From contig NZ_CP076718.1 in assembly GCF_011682235.2 (NCBI RefSeq), positions 366,467-430,466 on the forward strand: DNA of 64,000 bases, written 5' to 3'. Positions 52,041-62,015 of the stretch are shown piece by piece. Under the pieces are notes generated by a model that did not search any database, was not told the DNA's origin, and was given only the letters and a program-made list of their open reading frames with translations. The first letter of the stretch is position 1. Every line of letters begins with the position of its first letter. The stretch is from Rhodocaloribacter litoris. GTDB taxonomy: Bacteria; Bacteroidota; Rhodothermia; Rhodothermales; ISCAR-4553. A program made the position numbers and the translations under genes.

Positions 52041-53132
52041 GTGCCCTTGACCACCTTCGACCGTCATATCATCCGCCGGCTCGTCCAGGGCTACGCTTTC
52101 CTCGTCGGCGCGCTCATCGTCTTTTTCATCGTGCTCCACTACGTCGAGTCGATCGACGACTTCATGGACCGGGGGGCCACGATGCGGGACGTCTTCCTGG
52201 TCTACTATGTCAACTACATCCCCGAGATCGTCCGCCTGACCTCGCCGCTGGCCCTCTTCCTGGCGTGCGTCTACCTCACGGGCAAGCTGGCGCAGCAGCT
52301 CCAGCTGGCGGCGCTCCAGACGAGCGGCGTCTCGCTCTACCGCCTCCTGTGCCCCTACGTGCTGGTGGCCCTCTGCGTGACCGGCTTCATGGTCTGGTTC
52401 AACGGGTTCGTGGTGCCGCGCACCAACCAGGTGGTGCTCGCGTTCGAGCAAAAGTACCTCAAGGACGCACCGCGCCAGCTCGACCTGAACGACATCCACC
52501 GGCAAAACCGGCCCGGCAGCTTCGTCACCGTCGGGTATTTCGACCGGGAAACGAACAAGGCGTTTCGCGTCTCGCTCGAACATTTCGAGGGAGGCCGGCG
52601 CCTTGCCTCCCGGATCGACGCCCACGAGATGAGCTGGATCGACTCGCTGGGCCTGTGGCGCCTCTCGGAGCCGGTCGTCCGCACGTTCACCCCCGACGGC
52701 CGGGAGATCCGCCGGACCGTGGCCCGGATCGACACCCTGCTGCAACTCTACCCCCGCGATCTCGCCCGCACCGAACGGGACGTCGAGTCGATGACGATCC
52801 CCGTTGCCGCCGAATACGTCGACCAGCTGCGGCGCTCGGGGGCAAGCAACATCGGTCGCCCCCTCGTCGGCTACTACACGAAATTCTCCTACCCGTTCGC
52901 CAACCTGATCCTGATCCTGATCGGGGTGCCGCTTTCGGCCGTGCGGCGGCGCGGCGGGCAGGCCGTCCGCATCGGCCTGGGGCTGCTGACGGCCTTCTCC
53001 TACCTGGCCGTCCAGAAACTCGTCGAGCCGTTCGGCTATGCCGGGCAGCTCGAACCGGCGCTGGCCGCCTGGCTGCCGCATGCCCTCTTCTTCGGCCTGG
53101 CCATGGGCCTGCTGTGGCACGTGCGGAAGTGA
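52041..53132 (+). CDS. LptF/LptG family permease (YjgP/YjgQ)
   Basis: A 363-residue membrane protein. N-terminal [20 protein letters not shown], then [20 protein letters not shown] and [20 protein letters not shown] are LptF/G signatures. A periplasmic beta-jellyroll (about 120-250) is followed by three C-terminal helices ([20 protein letters not shown]). It is the inner-membrane part of the LPS-exporting LptBFG complex. A second permease and LptB are not in the window. It may form one functional pair with lptD encoded at 44,543. Confidence 0.9.
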   Translation: MPLTTFDRHIIRRLVQGYAFLVGALIVFFIVLHYVESIDDFMDRGATMRDVFLVYYVNYIPEIVRLTSPLALFLACVYLTGKLAQQLQLAALQTSGVSLYRLLCPYVLVALCVTGFMVWFNGFVVPRTNQVVLAFEQKYLKDAPRQLDLNDIHRQNRPGSFVTVGYFDRETNKAFRVSLEHFEGGRRLASRIDAHEMSWIDSLGLWRLSEPVVRTFTPDGREIRRTVARIDTLLQLYPRDLARTERDVESMTIPVAAEYVDQLRRSGASNIGRPLVGYYTKFSYPFANLILILIGVPLSAVRRRGGQAVRIGLGLLTAFSYLAVQKLVEPFGYAGQLEPALAAWLPHALFFGLAMGLLWHVRK

Positions 53133-53251
53133 AGCCCCGCCCGGTTTCATCCCCCCTTCCCCTAACCGTCAACGCCGTTGCTTATCTTGGGCCGGGACGG
53201 CCGCCCCGGACGGTTAAACCAAAATGCCCGCAAACTTCACGCAGTTTTGCA

Positions 53252-53259
53252 TAACTTTG
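53252..53259 (+). promoter_or_regulatory. Candidate -7 promoter element of the heme operon
   Basis: TAACTTTG fits the Bacteroidota TAnnTTTG -7 element and lies in a locally AT-rich stretch 120 bases before the hemA ATG. No convincing -33 TTTG at the right distance is seen. Proposed as the heme operon promoter with low certainty. Confidence 0.35.
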
Positions 53260-53378
53260 GCCCGCTTTGCGTAAATTAGAAGCCGTTTTTTCGGTTGGAG
53301 GCACCGCCCGTCCAGTCGTCGTATTCACCCACCTGCCGAGGCCCGGCCGCGCCAGAGGCGCTCGATTTCGAACAGCCC

Positions 53379-54686
53379 ATGCCTTTCCTTTCCGACACGC
53401 TCTTGATGGTCGGTATGAGCCACCAGACGGCTCCGGTCGAGGTGCGCGAGCGATTCGGTTTCACCGGGGCATCGTGTGACCGGCTCCTTGCCGACACGGA
53501 AGCGTTTCCCGGCGAGATGGTGATCCTCTCGACCTGCAACCGGACGGAGCTGTACACGGTGCTGCCGGAGGGATCGTCGCTCGCGTCCCGGGACGTATTG
53601 CAGGTCTGGGCCCGTTTTGCGGGCGTGGACGAAGCGCTGCTGGTCCCGCATGTGGTTTTCCGGGAAGGGCCGGATGTGGTTCGCCACCTCTGTCGCGTGG
53701 CGGCCGGGCTGGAGTCGCTGGTGCTCGGCGAGCCGCAGATCCTCGGGCAGGTGAGCGAGGCCCTGAATCGCGCGCTGGCGCACCGGCGGGCCGGAGCGAC
53801 GTTGAAAGCGCTCTTTCACACGGCGTTGCGCACGGGCAAGCGGGCCCGCTCGGAGACGGCCATCAGCCGCAACCCGGCGAGCGTCAGTTCCGTGGCCGTA
53901 CGCCTGGTGTCCCGGGTGCTGGGCGGCCTCGAAGGCCGGCACGTGGCGGTCGTCGGCGCCGGCGAGATGGCGCGCCTGGCGCTCAAGGTCCTCAAAAAGC
54001 ACACGCCGGCCCGGCTCACCATCGTCAACCGGGACGTCGCCCGGGCGGCCGCCCTGGCCGGCAACCTGGCCGCTGCGCCGCATGTAGGCACGGCCTGCCG
54101 GCCCCTCTCCGAGCTGGACGACGTGCTCGCCGCGGCCGACGTGGTCATCAGCGCCACCGGGGCCCCGCACCTGATCCTGGAAGCCCGGCGGGCCGAGGCG
54201 GCCCTGGCACGCCGGAGCGGGCGCCCCATCGTCCTGATCGACATCGCGCTCCCCCGGGACGTCGATCCCGCCCTGGCCGGGCACCCGCTCGTGCAGCTGT
54301 TCGACATCGACGAGCTTCAGGCGGAAGTGGAGGCCTCGCTCAAAGAGCGGCAGAAAGAAGTGCCCCGGGTCGAACAGATCGTCGACGAGGAGATCGCACG
54401 CTTTGCCGCGTGGGCCCGGCAGCACCGCATCAGCCCGGTCATCGCGCGGCTGCGTCGCAAGGCCGAGGCCATCCGGCGGCAGGAGCTCGAACGCGCCCTG
54501 GCCGCTCTCCCCGAAGCCGACGACGCCGTGCGTGAGCAGATGTACCACCTCTCGCGCACGCTCGTCAAAAAGCTGCTGCACGACCCGACCGTCCGCCTGC
54601 GCAACGGGGCCACGGAGCACCGGGGGCAGGACTACGCCGAGGCGGTGCGTTATCTGTTCGGCCTCGAAGACTCCGCCACGTCATGA
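53379..54686 (+). CDS. hemA: Glutamyl-tRNA reductase
   Basis: A 435-residue GluTR. The N-terminal catalytic domain has GMSHQTAPVEVRERF and STCNRTELY with nucleophile C53. LGEPQILGQV, the NADPH-binding domain (VVGAGEMARLALKVL) and the C-terminal dimerisation helix follow. It reduces glutamyl-tRNA(Glu) to glutamate-1-semialdehyde, the first committed step of C5-pathway heme synthesis. The ATG at 53379 is preferred; the frame is open upstream (53295) but not family-like. hemC overlaps it by 4 bases. Confidence 0.97.
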   Translation: MPFLSDTLLMVGMSHQTAPVEVRERFGFTGASCDRLLADTEAFPGEMVILSTCNRTELYTVLPEGSSLASRDVLQVWARFAGVDEALLVPHVVFREGPDVVRHLCRVAAGLESLVLGEPQILGQVSEALNRALAHRRAGATLKALFHTALRTGKRARSETAISRNPASVSSVAVRLVSRVLGGLEGRHVAVVGAGEMARLALKVLKKHTPARLTIVNRDVARAAALAGNLAAAPHVGTACRPLSELDDVLAAADVVISATGAPHLILEARRAEAALARRSGRPIVLIDIALPRDVDPALAGHPLVQLFDIDELQAEVEASLKERQKEVPRVEQIVDEEIARFAAWARQHRISPVIARLRRKAEAIRRQELERALAALPEADDAVREQMYHLSRTLVKKLLHDPTVRLRNGATEHRGQDYAEAVRYLFGLEDSATS

Positions 54687-55597
54687 CGCCCGCAACCCTG
54701 ACGGCCGGCACGCGCGGCTCCCGGCTGGCACGCCGGCAGACGCGCCTCGTGCTCGACGCACTCAGGGCCGCCTGGCCCGGCCTCCGCTGCGAAGAGCGCC
54801 TCTTCTCCACCCGTGGCGACCGCCTCCTGGAGATCCCCCTGCCCCGGATCGGCGGAAAAGGACTTTTCACCGAAGAACTCGAAGCGGCGCTGCGGGCCGG
54901 CGAGATCGACCTGGCCGTGCATTCGCTCAAAGACCTGCCGGTGGACCCCGCCCCCGGCCTGGTCATCGGAGCCGTACCACGGCGGGGCCCCGTGCAGGAC
55001 GTGCTGGTGGCCGCCTCCCCCCGGACGCTGGAGACGCTGCCGCCCCGGGCCGTCGTCGGCACCAGCAGCCCGCGCCGGGCCGCCCAGCTCCGGCATGCCC
55101 GGCCCGACCTCGACGTGCGCCCCCTGCGGGGCAACGTCGATACCCGCCTGGCCAGGGTACAGCGGGGCGACTATGACGCCGCCGTGATGGCCGCTGCCGG
55201 CTTCGAACGCCTGGAGCTGGAGGCCGCGACGGTGCCCCTCCCCTTCGACGTCATGCTCCCCGCCCCCGGCCAGGGCGCCCTGGCCGTGCAATGCCGCCTC
55301 GACGACGAACACACGCGCACCCTGCTGGCGGCCCTGGACGACGCGACCACCCGGCGCGCCACCACGGCCGAACGCTCCTTCCTCCACGCCCTCGGCGGCG
55401 GATGCGCCGTCCCGGTGGCGGCCTGCGCCGAGGTCGAAAACGGCAACACCCTTCGCCTCACCGGCCTCGTCGCCGCGCCCGACGGCTCGCGCGTGATCCG
55501 CCGGAGCCTGACCGGCACCGACCCCGAAGCCCTGGGCCACGCCCTGGCCGACCTGTTGCTCACCGCCGGCGCCGACGCGCTCCTGAGCCATGCCTGA
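54683..55597 (+). CDS. hemC: Porphobilinogen deaminase (hydroxymethylbilane synthase)
   Basis: A 304-residue HemC. GTRGSRLARRQTRLV, VHSLKDLP, GTSSPRRAAQLRHARPDL, RGNVDTRL, and GGGCAVPVAA holding the dipyrromethane cofactor Cys (C241) are present. It polymerises four porphobilinogens into hydroxymethylbilane. It starts in the hemA stop region (ATGA) and overlaps hemD by 8 bases, so hemA-hemC-hemD are translationally linked. Confidence 0.97.
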   Translation: MTPATLTAGTRGSRLARRQTRLVLDALRAAWPGLRCEERLFSTRGDRLLEIPLPRIGGKGLFTEELEAALRAGEIDLAVHSLKDLPVDPAPGLVIGAVPRRGPVQDVLVAASPRTLETLPPRAVVGTSSPRRAAQLRHARPDLDVRPLRGNVDTRLARVQRGDYDAAVMAAAGFERLELEAATVPLPFDVMLPAPGQGALAVQCRLDDEHTRTLLAALDDATTRRATTAERSFLHALGGGCAVPVAACAEVENGNTLRLTGLVAAPDGSRVIRRSLTGTDPEALGHALADLLLTAGADALLSHA

Positions 55598-56381
55598 AGC
55601 CCTCTCCGGAAAACGCATCGTGGTGACGCGCCCCCGCGAACAGGCGGCCGACTTCTGCGCCCGGCTCGAAGCCGCCGGGGCCACCGTCATCCGCTTTCCG
55701 ACGATCCGCATCGCCCCCGTGGACGACCCGGCCCCGCTCGACCGCGCCCTCGAACGGCTCGGCACCTACGACCGGGTCATCTTCACGAGCGTCAACGGCG
55801 TCCGGCACGTCTGGCAACGCCTCGAAGCCGCCGGACGGGCGTTTCCCCCCACCCTGCCCGTGGCTGCCATCGGCCCGGCGACGGCCGCGGCCCTCCGCCG
55901 GCACGGCCTGTCCCCCGACTTCGTACCGGACGACTACGTCGCCGAAGCCATCGTCGAAGGGCTCGGGGATGTCCGGGGGCAGGCGATCCTGCTGCCCCGC
56001 GCCGACATCGCCCGGGAGGCCCTGGCCCGCCTCCTGGCCCGGCGGGGCGCCCGGGTGGACGAGGTGGCCGCCTACCGTACCCTCCCCGCCACCCCTGACC
56101 CCGAGGGACTGGCCGCCCTCGAAGCCGGCGTCGATGCGCTCACCTTCACCAGCTCCTCGACGGTTCGCAACTTCGTAACGCTCCTCGGCGACCGTGCCCG
56201 CCGGATCGCCGCCACGGCCCTCGTCGCCTGCATCGGCCCCGTCACGGCGGAGACGGCCCGCACGCTGGGCCTCGCACCGGGCCTCGTCGCCGAAACCTAT
56301 ACAACCGGGGGACTCCTCGATGCCCTGATCGCGCATTATGCCGCATCGCCACGCACGACCGCCCCCCGGCCGTGCCGTTAA
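55590..56381 (+). CDS. hemD: Uroporphyrinogen-III synthase
   Basis: A 263-residue HemD, poorly conserved as usual for the family. It has the two-domain pattern: [72 protein letters not shown] and [15 protein letters not shown]. It closes and inverts ring D of hydroxymethylbilane. Its position between hemC and hemB supports the call. The gap to hemB is 14 bases. Confidence 0.93.
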   Translation: MPEALSGKRIVVTRPREQAADFCARLEAAGATVIRFPTIRIAPVDDPAPLDRALERLGTYDRVIFTSVNGVRHVWQRLEAAGRAFPPTLPVAAIGPATAAALRRHGLSPDFVPDDYVAEAIVEGLGDVRGQAILLPRADIAREALARLLARRGARVDEVAAYRTLPATPDPEGLAALEAGVDALTFTSSSTVRNFVTLLGDRARRIAATALVACIGPVTAETARTLGLAPGLVAETYTTGGLLDALIAHYAASPRTTAPRPCR

Positions 56382-56395
56382 CCTTCGGAAGCACC

Positions 56396-57502
56396 ATGTC
56401 CGAGACCACGATCCAGACCGCCCCCGTCGCACACGCACAGGGCCGTTTCCCGGCCGTCCGCCCCCGCCGCCTCCGGCTGACGGCCTCGCTCCGGCAGATG
56501 GTCCGTGAGACGCGCCTCTCACCGGACGACTTCATCTATCCCCTGTTCGTGACCCACGGGGAGAACGTCGCCCGGCCGATCGCGTCGATGCCGGGCATCT
56601 GCCAGCTCTCCGTGGACCGGGCCGTCCGCCAGGCCGAAGCGGCGCACCGGCTCGGCATCCCGGCCGTCCTCCTCTTCGGAATCCCCGCCACGAAGGACCC
56701 GGTCGGCCTGGAGAATTTTTCGCCGGACGGCATCGTGCAACGGGCCATCCGGGCGATCAAGGAGGCCGTGCCCGGGCTGACGGTCGTCACCGACGTGTGC
56801 CTGTGCGAGTACACCGATCACGGCCACTGCGGGCTGTTGAACGTGGACGCGGCGGAGGCACACCGGGACGGCCCCGCTCGCCCCGAACCCGCCCTCCCGG
56901 AGGGATACGTGCTCAACGACGAGACGCTGGAGATCCTGCAGCGGGTGGCCCTCTCACATGCCGAAGCCGGGGCCGACGTGGTGGCACCGAGTGGTATGAT
57001 GGACGGCATGGTAGCCGCCATCCGGGCGGCCCTCGACGGGCACGGCTTCGCCCACGTGCCGATCATGTCCTACAGCGTCAAATACGCCTCGGCGTTCTAC
57101 GGGCCGTTCCGCGAGGCCGCCGGCGGCGCCCCCCGCTTCGGCGACCGGTCGACGCACCAGATGGACCCGGCCAACGCCCGCGAAGCCTTGCGCGAGGCCG
57201 CGCTCGACGTGCAGGAAGGCGCCGACTTCCTCATGGTCAAGCCCGCCCTCGCCTACCTCGACGTCCTCCACCGCCTGCGCAACACCCACCCCGACCTGCC
57301 GCTGGTGGCCTACAACGTCAGCGGCGAGTACGCCATGGTGAAGGCCGCCGCCGCCCGGGGCTGGCTCGACGAACAGCGCACCGTGCTGGAAATCCTCACC
57401 GGCCTCAAGCGCGCCGGCGCCGACCTCATCATCACCTACCATGCCCTCGACGCCGCCCGGTGGCTCCGGAAAACATACGACAGCCATGAGGAGAACGGAT
57501 GA
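56396..57502 (+). CDS. hemB: Delta-aminolevulinic acid dehydratase (porphobilinogen synthase)
   Basis: A 368-residue ALAD. The zinc Cys-type motif is [16 protein letters not shown]. The catalytic lysines sit in [18 protein letters not shown] and [12 protein letters not shown]. It condenses two ALA into porphobilinogen. The ATG at 56396 is preferred because a GGAAG element precedes it. A GTG lies 24 bases upstream. The order in the operon (hemA, C, D, B) is not the pathway order but the genes are contiguous. Confidence 0.97.
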   Translation: MSETTIQTAPVAHAQGRFPAVRPRRLRLTASLRQMVRETRLSPDDFIYPLFVTHGENVARPIASMPGICQLSVDRAVRQAEAAHRLGIPAVLLFGIPATKDPVGLENFSPDGIVQRAIRAIKEAVPGLTVVTDVCLCEYTDHGHCGLLNVDAAEAHRDGPARPEPALPEGYVLNDETLEILQRVALSHAEAGADVVAPSGMMDGMVAAIRAALDGHGFAHVPIMSYSVKYASAFYGPFREAAGGAPRFGDRSTHQMDPANAREALREAALDVQEGADFLMVKPALAYLDVLHRLRNTHPDLPLVAYNVSGEYAMVKAAAARGWLDEQRTVLEILTGLKRAGADLIITYHALDAARWLRKTYDSHEENG

Positions 57503-57554
57503 CGGCCCTCGAAAAGGACAACACAGGCCATCAACAACCCTGCCCCTTGCCGTA

Positions 57555-57600
57555 CGAAAACCTTTTCACGACAAATAAAAATCTTTTAATCCACCCCGTT
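57555..57600 (+). promoter_or_regulatory. AT-rich stretch before the chlorite-dismutase-family gene
   Basis: The 125-base gap between hemB and the next gene contains an unusually AT-rich block (near 57571-57590) in otherwise GC-rich DNA. It could host an internal promoter or an RNA-level signal. No element is matched with confidence. Confidence 0.3.
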
Positions 57601-57627
57601 ACACCCACAAACACGGTCCACACATCC

Positions 57628-58365
57628 ATGGCTCTCGACATCACGATCGCACGCCCGGGCCTCGACCTCAGCGAGAAGGGGCGCACCGAGACGGGCGAGA
57701 CCACCTCGCTCGACCGGCGGCTCTTCATGCAACTGCTCGTCTTCGGCAACTGCTATGAGACGCTCCCGCTGATCGACGCCCTCGAAACCGCCGGCATCCA
57801 GGGCGTGCTCTACGAGGACGTAAACGATCCCTACGGCGTCGGCCTGCTCACCTTCGACGAGGACCCGGGCTACTTCATCGAAACGCTGCGTCCCTTCCTG
57901 CGCAGCGCACCCTTCCGCTCGCTCACGCCGAAGCCCGAGTTCACGATGATGGGCCGCACGTATTCGATCGGCTACGAACGGGACCTGGAAGAGGTGCTCC
58001 TGCATCGCCCGCGCCGCCACGTGTGCAACCCCGAATGGCCCTGGGCCATCTGGTATCCCCTGCGCCGCTCCGGCGCGTTCGAGAAGCTTTCGGCCGAGGA
58101 GCAGCGCACCATCCTGATGGAACACGGCGGCATCGGACGGGCCTACGGACGCGCCAACTATGCCCACGACGTCCGCCTCTCCTGCCACGGCCTCGACCGC
58201 CTCGACAACGACTTCGTCACCGGGCTGATGGGACCGGCGCTCTACCCGCTCTCGGCCATCGTACAGCACATGCGCAAAACCCGCCAGACGTCCGAGTTCC
58301 TGACCCGCCTCGGCCCCTTCTTCGTCGGCCGGGTCGCCTGGCAGGCCCCGACGGAAGGCGTCTGA
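57628..58365 (+). CDS. Chlorite dismutase/HemQ superfamily protein in the heme operon
   Basis: A 245-residue protein from the ATG at 57628. After an N-terminal stretch comes a ferredoxin-like domain (RLFMQLLVFGNCYETLPLID and GVGLLTFDEDPGYFIETLRP). The C-terminal domain resembles HemQ/Cld: HRPRRHVCNPEWPWAIWYPL, ILMEHGGIGRAYGR, VRLSCHGLDRLDNDFV and LSAIVQHMRKTRQTSEFL with GPFFVGR. The His in SCHGLD matches the proximal heme ligand region. In HemQ a Tyr near the Y-P-M-x-K segment performs the decarboxylation; the corresponding stretch here (CNPEWP) has no evident Tyr. Its place between hemB and hemE points to heme synthesis, but coproheme decarboxylase activity is unproven. An upstream in-frame ATG at 57499 overlaps hemB and is unlikely. 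Confidence 0.85.
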   Translation: MALDITIARPGLDLSEKGRTETGETTSLDRRLFMQLLVFGNCYETLPLIDALETAGIQGVLYEDVNDPYGVGLLTFDEDPGYFIETLRPFLRSAPFRSLTPKPEFTMMGRTYSIGYERDLEEVLLHRPRRHVCNPEWPWAIWYPLRRSGAFEKLSAEEQRTILMEHGGIGRAYGRANYAHDVRLSCHGLDRLDNDFVTGLMGPALYPLSAIVQHMRKTRQTSEFLTRLGPFFVGRVAWQAPTEGV

Positions 58366-58461
58366 AGGCGACCCCGGTGGGCCTTCTTCGCGCACACCCC
58401 CACCCTTATCGTAAAGCGACCGACAGGTAGAACCCGAAATCCGTAACCCGAAATTCCCTTC

Positions 58462-59544
58462 ATGTCTTCTCGCCCCGACCGTTTTCTCCGGGCCTGTCGC
58501 CGCGAAGCGGTGGACTGCACGCCGGTGTGGCTCATGCGGCAGGCCGGACGGTACATGCCTGCCTACCGGGCGATCCGTGCCCGGCACAGCATGCTCGACG
58601 TGATCCGCAACCCCGCGCTGGCGGCCGAGATCACCCTGCAGCCCGTCGACGCGTTCGACCTCGATGCCGCCATCATCTTCTCGGACCTCCTCCCCCCGCT
58701 CATCGGGATGGGGCTCGACCTCACCTACGAGGCCGGGCACGGCCCGCGTATCGAGAACCCCATCACCCGAACGTACGACGTCGACCGGCTGGGCACGCCG
58801 CCGGCCGAGGAAACCATGGCCGGCACGCTGGAGGCAATCCGGCTCGTGAAAGCGGAGCTGGCCGGGCGGGGCCTCCCCCTCATCGGCTTTGCCGGCGCGC
58901 CCTTCACCCTGGCAAGCTACGCCATCGAGGGCGGCGGCTCGAAGCACTACATAAAAACGAAGGCCTTCATGTACCGGGAGCCCGCCGCCTGGCGCCGCCT
59001 GATGGAGAAACTCGTCACCGTCGTGGCGGACTTTCTCCTGCAGCAGGCCCGCGCGGGTGCCGATGCCCTGCAGGTGTTCGACTCCTGGGCCGGCACCCTC
59101 GCACCGGTCGACTACGAGCGGTACGTCCTCCCCTACAACCGCACCCTGTTCGAACGGATCGGGCGCGCCGGCGTCCCCACGATCAACTTCAGCACCGGCA
59201 CCGGGGCCTTCATCGAAACGGTGGCCGCTTCGGGCGGGACGGTCGTCGGCATCGACTGGCGCCAGCGGCTCGACGTGGCCTGGCAGCGCATCGGCACCGG
59301 CCGCGCCGTCATGGGCAACCTGGATCCCGCCGCCCTCTTCGCGCCCTGGCGCGAGCTCAAGCCCCACCTCGACGACGTGCTCGCGCGCGCCGCCGGCCGC
59401 CCGGGCCACATCTTCAACCTGGGCCACGGCATCCTCCCCGAAACCCCCGTCGAAAACGTCCGGCGCCTCGTCGACTATGTCCACGAACGCACGGCGAACC
59501 GCACCCCGCAGCCCGAAGCGGTCCACCCGGAGCCCGGAACCTGA
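58462..59544 (+). CDS. hemE: Uroporphyrinogen decarboxylase
   Basis: A 360-residue UroD. The family start VWLMRQAGRYMPAYRAIR (Arg/Gly active-site motif) is followed by IIFSDLLPPLIGMGLDL, GFAGAPFTLASYAIEGGGSK and FDSWAGTLAPVDYERYVLP with NLGHGILPETPVENVRRLVD. It decarboxylates uroporphyrinogen III to coproporphyrinogen III in the cytoplasm. The gap to the preceding gene is 96 bases, and hemH starts 21 bases after it. Confidence 0.97.
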   Translation: MSSRPDRFLRACRREAVDCTPVWLMRQAGRYMPAYRAIRARHSMLDVIRNPALAAEITLQPVDAFDLDAAIIFSDLLPPLIGMGLDLTYEAGHGPRIENPITRTYDVDRLGTPPAEETMAGTLEAIRLVKAELAGRGLPLIGFAGAPFTLASYAIEGGGSKHYIKTKAFMYREPAAWRRLMEKLVTVVADFLLQQARAGADALQVFDSWAGTLAPVDYERYVLPYNRTLFERIGRAGVPTINFSTGTGAFIETVAASGGTVVGIDWRQRLDVAWQRIGTGRAVMGNLDPAALFAPWRELKPHLDDVLARAAGRPGHIFNLGHGILPETPVENVRRLVDYVHERTANRTPQPEAVHPEPGT

Positions 59545-59565
59545 AACGTGGAACCCCAAGCAAAC

Positions 59566-60537
59566 ATGCCTGAACCGATCGGCGTACTGATCATGGCCTA
59601 CGGCGGGCCGAACAGCCTGGAAGAGATCCCCGGCTACCTGGCCGACATCCGGAACGGCCGTCCGACGACGCCCGAAGTGCTGGAGGAGATCACGCACAAC
59701 TACCGCCGGATCGGCGGTCGCTCGCCGCTGCTGGAGATCACCCGGCGGCAGGCCGATGCGATCCTGGAGGTGCTCAACGCCTCGGAGGCATCTCCCCGCT
59801 TCAAGGGGTACCTGGGTATGCGGCACTGGGCCCCGTGGATCGAGGAGACGGTCGGACGGATGATCGAGGACGGCATCCGCCGGGCCGTGAGCCTGGTGCT
59901 GGCCCCCCACTTCAGCCAGTTGTCGATCGCCAAATACCACCAGAAGATCGCCGACGGACTCGCCATGTACCGGGGTCACATCGACTTCGTGCACGTGGAG
60001 AGCTACCACGACGCGCCCGGGCTGATCGAAGCGCTGGCGCGGCGCGTGGAGGAAGGGTTGCACCGCTGGCCCAAGCCGGAGCGGGAGACGGTGCACGTCG
60101 TCTTCAGCGCCCACAGCCTGCCGGTGCGTATCCTCCAGACGGGGGACCCGTACGACCGGCAGCTCCGGGAGACGGCCCGCCTGGTGGCCGGACGGGTCGG
60201 GCTACCCGAAGCCCGGTGGTCCTGGAGCTACCAGTCCGCCGGCCGCAGCCCGGAGCCATGGCTGGGGCCGCAACTGGAGGAGCACCTGCCGGAACTGGCC
60301 GCCCGGGGTATCCGAAACGTCGTCAGCGTGCCCGTGGGCTTCGTGAGCGACCACGTGGAGATCCTGTATGACATCGACATTCAGGCTCAGGAGGTGGCGC
60401 GGGAGCACGGCATGCGGCTCGAACGCCCGCCGGCGCTGAACGACGATCCGGTCTTCATCCGGCAACTGGCCGAACTCGTGCGCGAGAAGGCCGCAGCGGC
60501 GGGCTGGCTGGCGGAAACCGGGGCCGTGGCGCCCTGA
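59566..60537 (+). CDS. hemH: Ferrochelatase (protoporphyrin or coproporphyrin type)
   Basis: A 323-residue ferrochelatase. IGVLIMAYGGPNSLEEIPGY, then IGGRSPLLEIT, the catalytic His in VVFSAHSLPVRI, and VGFVSDHVEILYDIDIQAQE near the end are family motifs. It inserts Fe2+ into a porphyrin. Enzymes of the coproporphyrin branch (CpfC) and of the protoporphyrin branch cannot be separated by eye. The ATG at 59566 is preferred over the GTG at 59548. Confidence 0.94.
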   Translation: MPEPIGVLIMAYGGPNSLEEIPGYLADIRNGRPTTPEVLEEITHNYRRIGGRSPLLEITRRQADAILEVLNASEASPRFKGYLGMRHWAPWIEETVGRMIEDGIRRAVSLVLAPHFSQLSIAKYHQKIADGLAMYRGHIDFVHVESYHDAPGLIEALARRVEEGLHRWPKPERETVHVVFSAHSLPVRILQTGDPYDRQLRETARLVAGRVGLPEARWSWSYQSAGRSPEPWLGPQLEEHLPELAARGIRNVVSVPVGFVSDHVEILYDIDIQAQEVAREHGMRLERPPALNDDPVFIRQLAELVREKAAAAGWLAETGAVAP

Positions 60538-60561
60538 CCGCGCTCGAAAAAGCACGGGTCC

Positions 60562-62001
60562 ATGCGTCCTTTTCGCATCGTCATCGCGGGCGGCGGCATC
60601 ACCGGGCTGGCGGCGGCCTACCGGCTCCAGAAGCTCGCCCGGACGCACAGCCTTCCGCTGGAGCTGCACCTGTTCGAACGGGATGCGCGCCTGGGCGGCA
60701 AGATCCTCACCGAGCGCACCGGCGGTTTCATCGTGGAGGCCGGCCCCGACATCTTCCTTGCCCGGAAGCCGGCCGCCCTCGACCTCTGCCGGGAACTGGG
60801 CCTTGCGGACCGCCTCCGGCCGACCTGCCCGGCGCGACGTGGCAGCTACATCCGCCGGGGCAACCGGCTCTACGCACTCCCGGAAGGGCTGAGCGGGCTG
60901 GTCCCGGCACGGCTCTGGCCCCTGATCGCCAGTCCGCTGCTTTCGCCGTGGGGCAAGCTGCGTCTGGTGCTGGACACCGTGCTTCCGGCCCGTTCCGGCC
61001 CGCCGGTGCCCGGGGGTTCGGACGACGAGTCGGTGGCCGCCTTCTTCACCCGCCGGCTCGGGCGAGAGGCGTATGAACGCCTCGTCGAGCCGCTGCTGGG
61101 CGGTATCTACGGCGGCGACGGCGAGCAACTCAGCCTCCGGGCTACCTTCCCCCGGCTCCGCGAACTCGAACGCGCGCACGGCAGCCTGATTCGCGGCCTG
61201 AAGGCCCGGCCGGAGCACACGACCCCCGAATCCGCTTTCCTCTCCCTGGCCGGGGGCATGGCCGAGCTGACCGGGGCCCTCGCCGCCGCCCTGACCGGCG
61301 TGCACGTCGCCGCCGGCCGTTGCGTCGAGGCCGTCGAACCGGCAGGGGGCGGCTACCGGATCCGGGCAGGCGGCACCAGCCTCGAGGCCGAGGCCGTCCT
61401 CCTGGCCACCCCCGCCTACGTGTCGGCCCGGCTCGTGGCGCCCTTCGCCCCCGCCCTGGCCGGTGAACTGGCGGCGATCCCCTACGGCTCCATCGCCACC
61501 CTCTCGCTCGCCTACCGCCTTTCCGACGTGCCGCACCCGCTCGACGCCTACGGCTACATCATCCCCCGCACCGAGGCGACGCCCGTGCTGGCCTGCACCT
61601 GGTCCTCGTCGAAGCTGCCGGAAAGGGCTCCTGAAGGGCACGCCCTCCTCCGCGTTTTCATCGCGGCGCGTGCGGGCGACGACGACCTGCTCGACCGCCC
61701 CGACGAGGCCCTGCTGGCCCTGGCCCGCGACGAACTGCGCGCCACGCTCGGCCTCACCGCCGTCCCCGTCTTCCACCGGCTCTACCGGTGGCAACGGGCC
61801 ATGCCGCAGTACGTCCTCGGCCATCCGGAACGCCTCGACCGCATCGCCCGTCACCTCGACGCGCATCCCGGCCTCTACCTCGCCGGCGCCGGATACCGGG
61901 GTGTCGGCATCCCCGACTGCATCCGGGACGCCGAACGCGCGGCCCGCCAGATCGCCGCATGGTGCCAAAGCCGGCTTCAGAACGTGGAAGAAAAACCCTG
62001 A
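60562..62001 (+). CDS. hemY: Protoporphyrinogen/coproporphyrinogen oxidase, HemY/CgoX-type
   Basis: A 479-residue flavoprotein. The FAD motif is [16 protein letters not shown], and [21 protein letters not shown] and [13 protein letters not shown] follow. [13 protein letters not shown] is diagnostic for HemY-type oxidases, and [20 protein letters not shown] closes it. It oxidises protoporphyrinogen IX or, in the coproporphyrin branch, coproporphyrinogen III, using O2. Which substrate is used here depends on the terminal branch; the neighbouring Cld-family gene makes this an open question. hemL follows after 14 bases. Confidence 0.93.
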   Translation: MRPFRIVIAGGGITGLAAAYRLQKLARTHSLPLELHLFERDARLGGKILTERTGGFIVEAGPDIFLARKPAALDLCRELGLADRLRPTCPARRGSYIRRGNRLYALPEGLSGLVPARLWPLIASPLLSPWGKLRLVLDTVLPARSGPPVPGGSDDESVAAFFTRRLGREAYERLVEPLLGGIYGGDGEQLSLRATFPRLRELERAHGSLIRGLKARPEHTTPESAFLSLAGGMAELTGALAAALTGVHVAAGRCVEAVEPAGGGYRIRAGGTSLEAEAVLLATPAYVSARLVAPFAPALAGELAAIPYGSIATLSLAYRLSDVPHPLDAYGYIIPRTEATPVLACTWSSSKLPERAPEGHALLRVFIAARAGDDDLLDRPDEALLALARDELRATLGLTAVPVFHRLYRWQRAMPQYVLGHPERLDRIARHLDAHPGLYLAGAGYRGVGIPDCIRDAERAARQIAAWCQSRLQNVEEKP

Positions 62002-62015
62002 AACCCTGCGAAAAA

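Noticed and set aside
58432..58458. Direct repeat AACCCGAAAT before hemE
   Set aside because: Two copies of a 10-mer 17 bases apart directly before the hemE start. Too short and without a known match to be called an operator.
57586..60114. An 842-codon open frame on the minus strand
   Set aside because: It is antisense to the Cld-family gene, hemE and hemH and has no recognisable motif. It reflects codon bias of the real genes.
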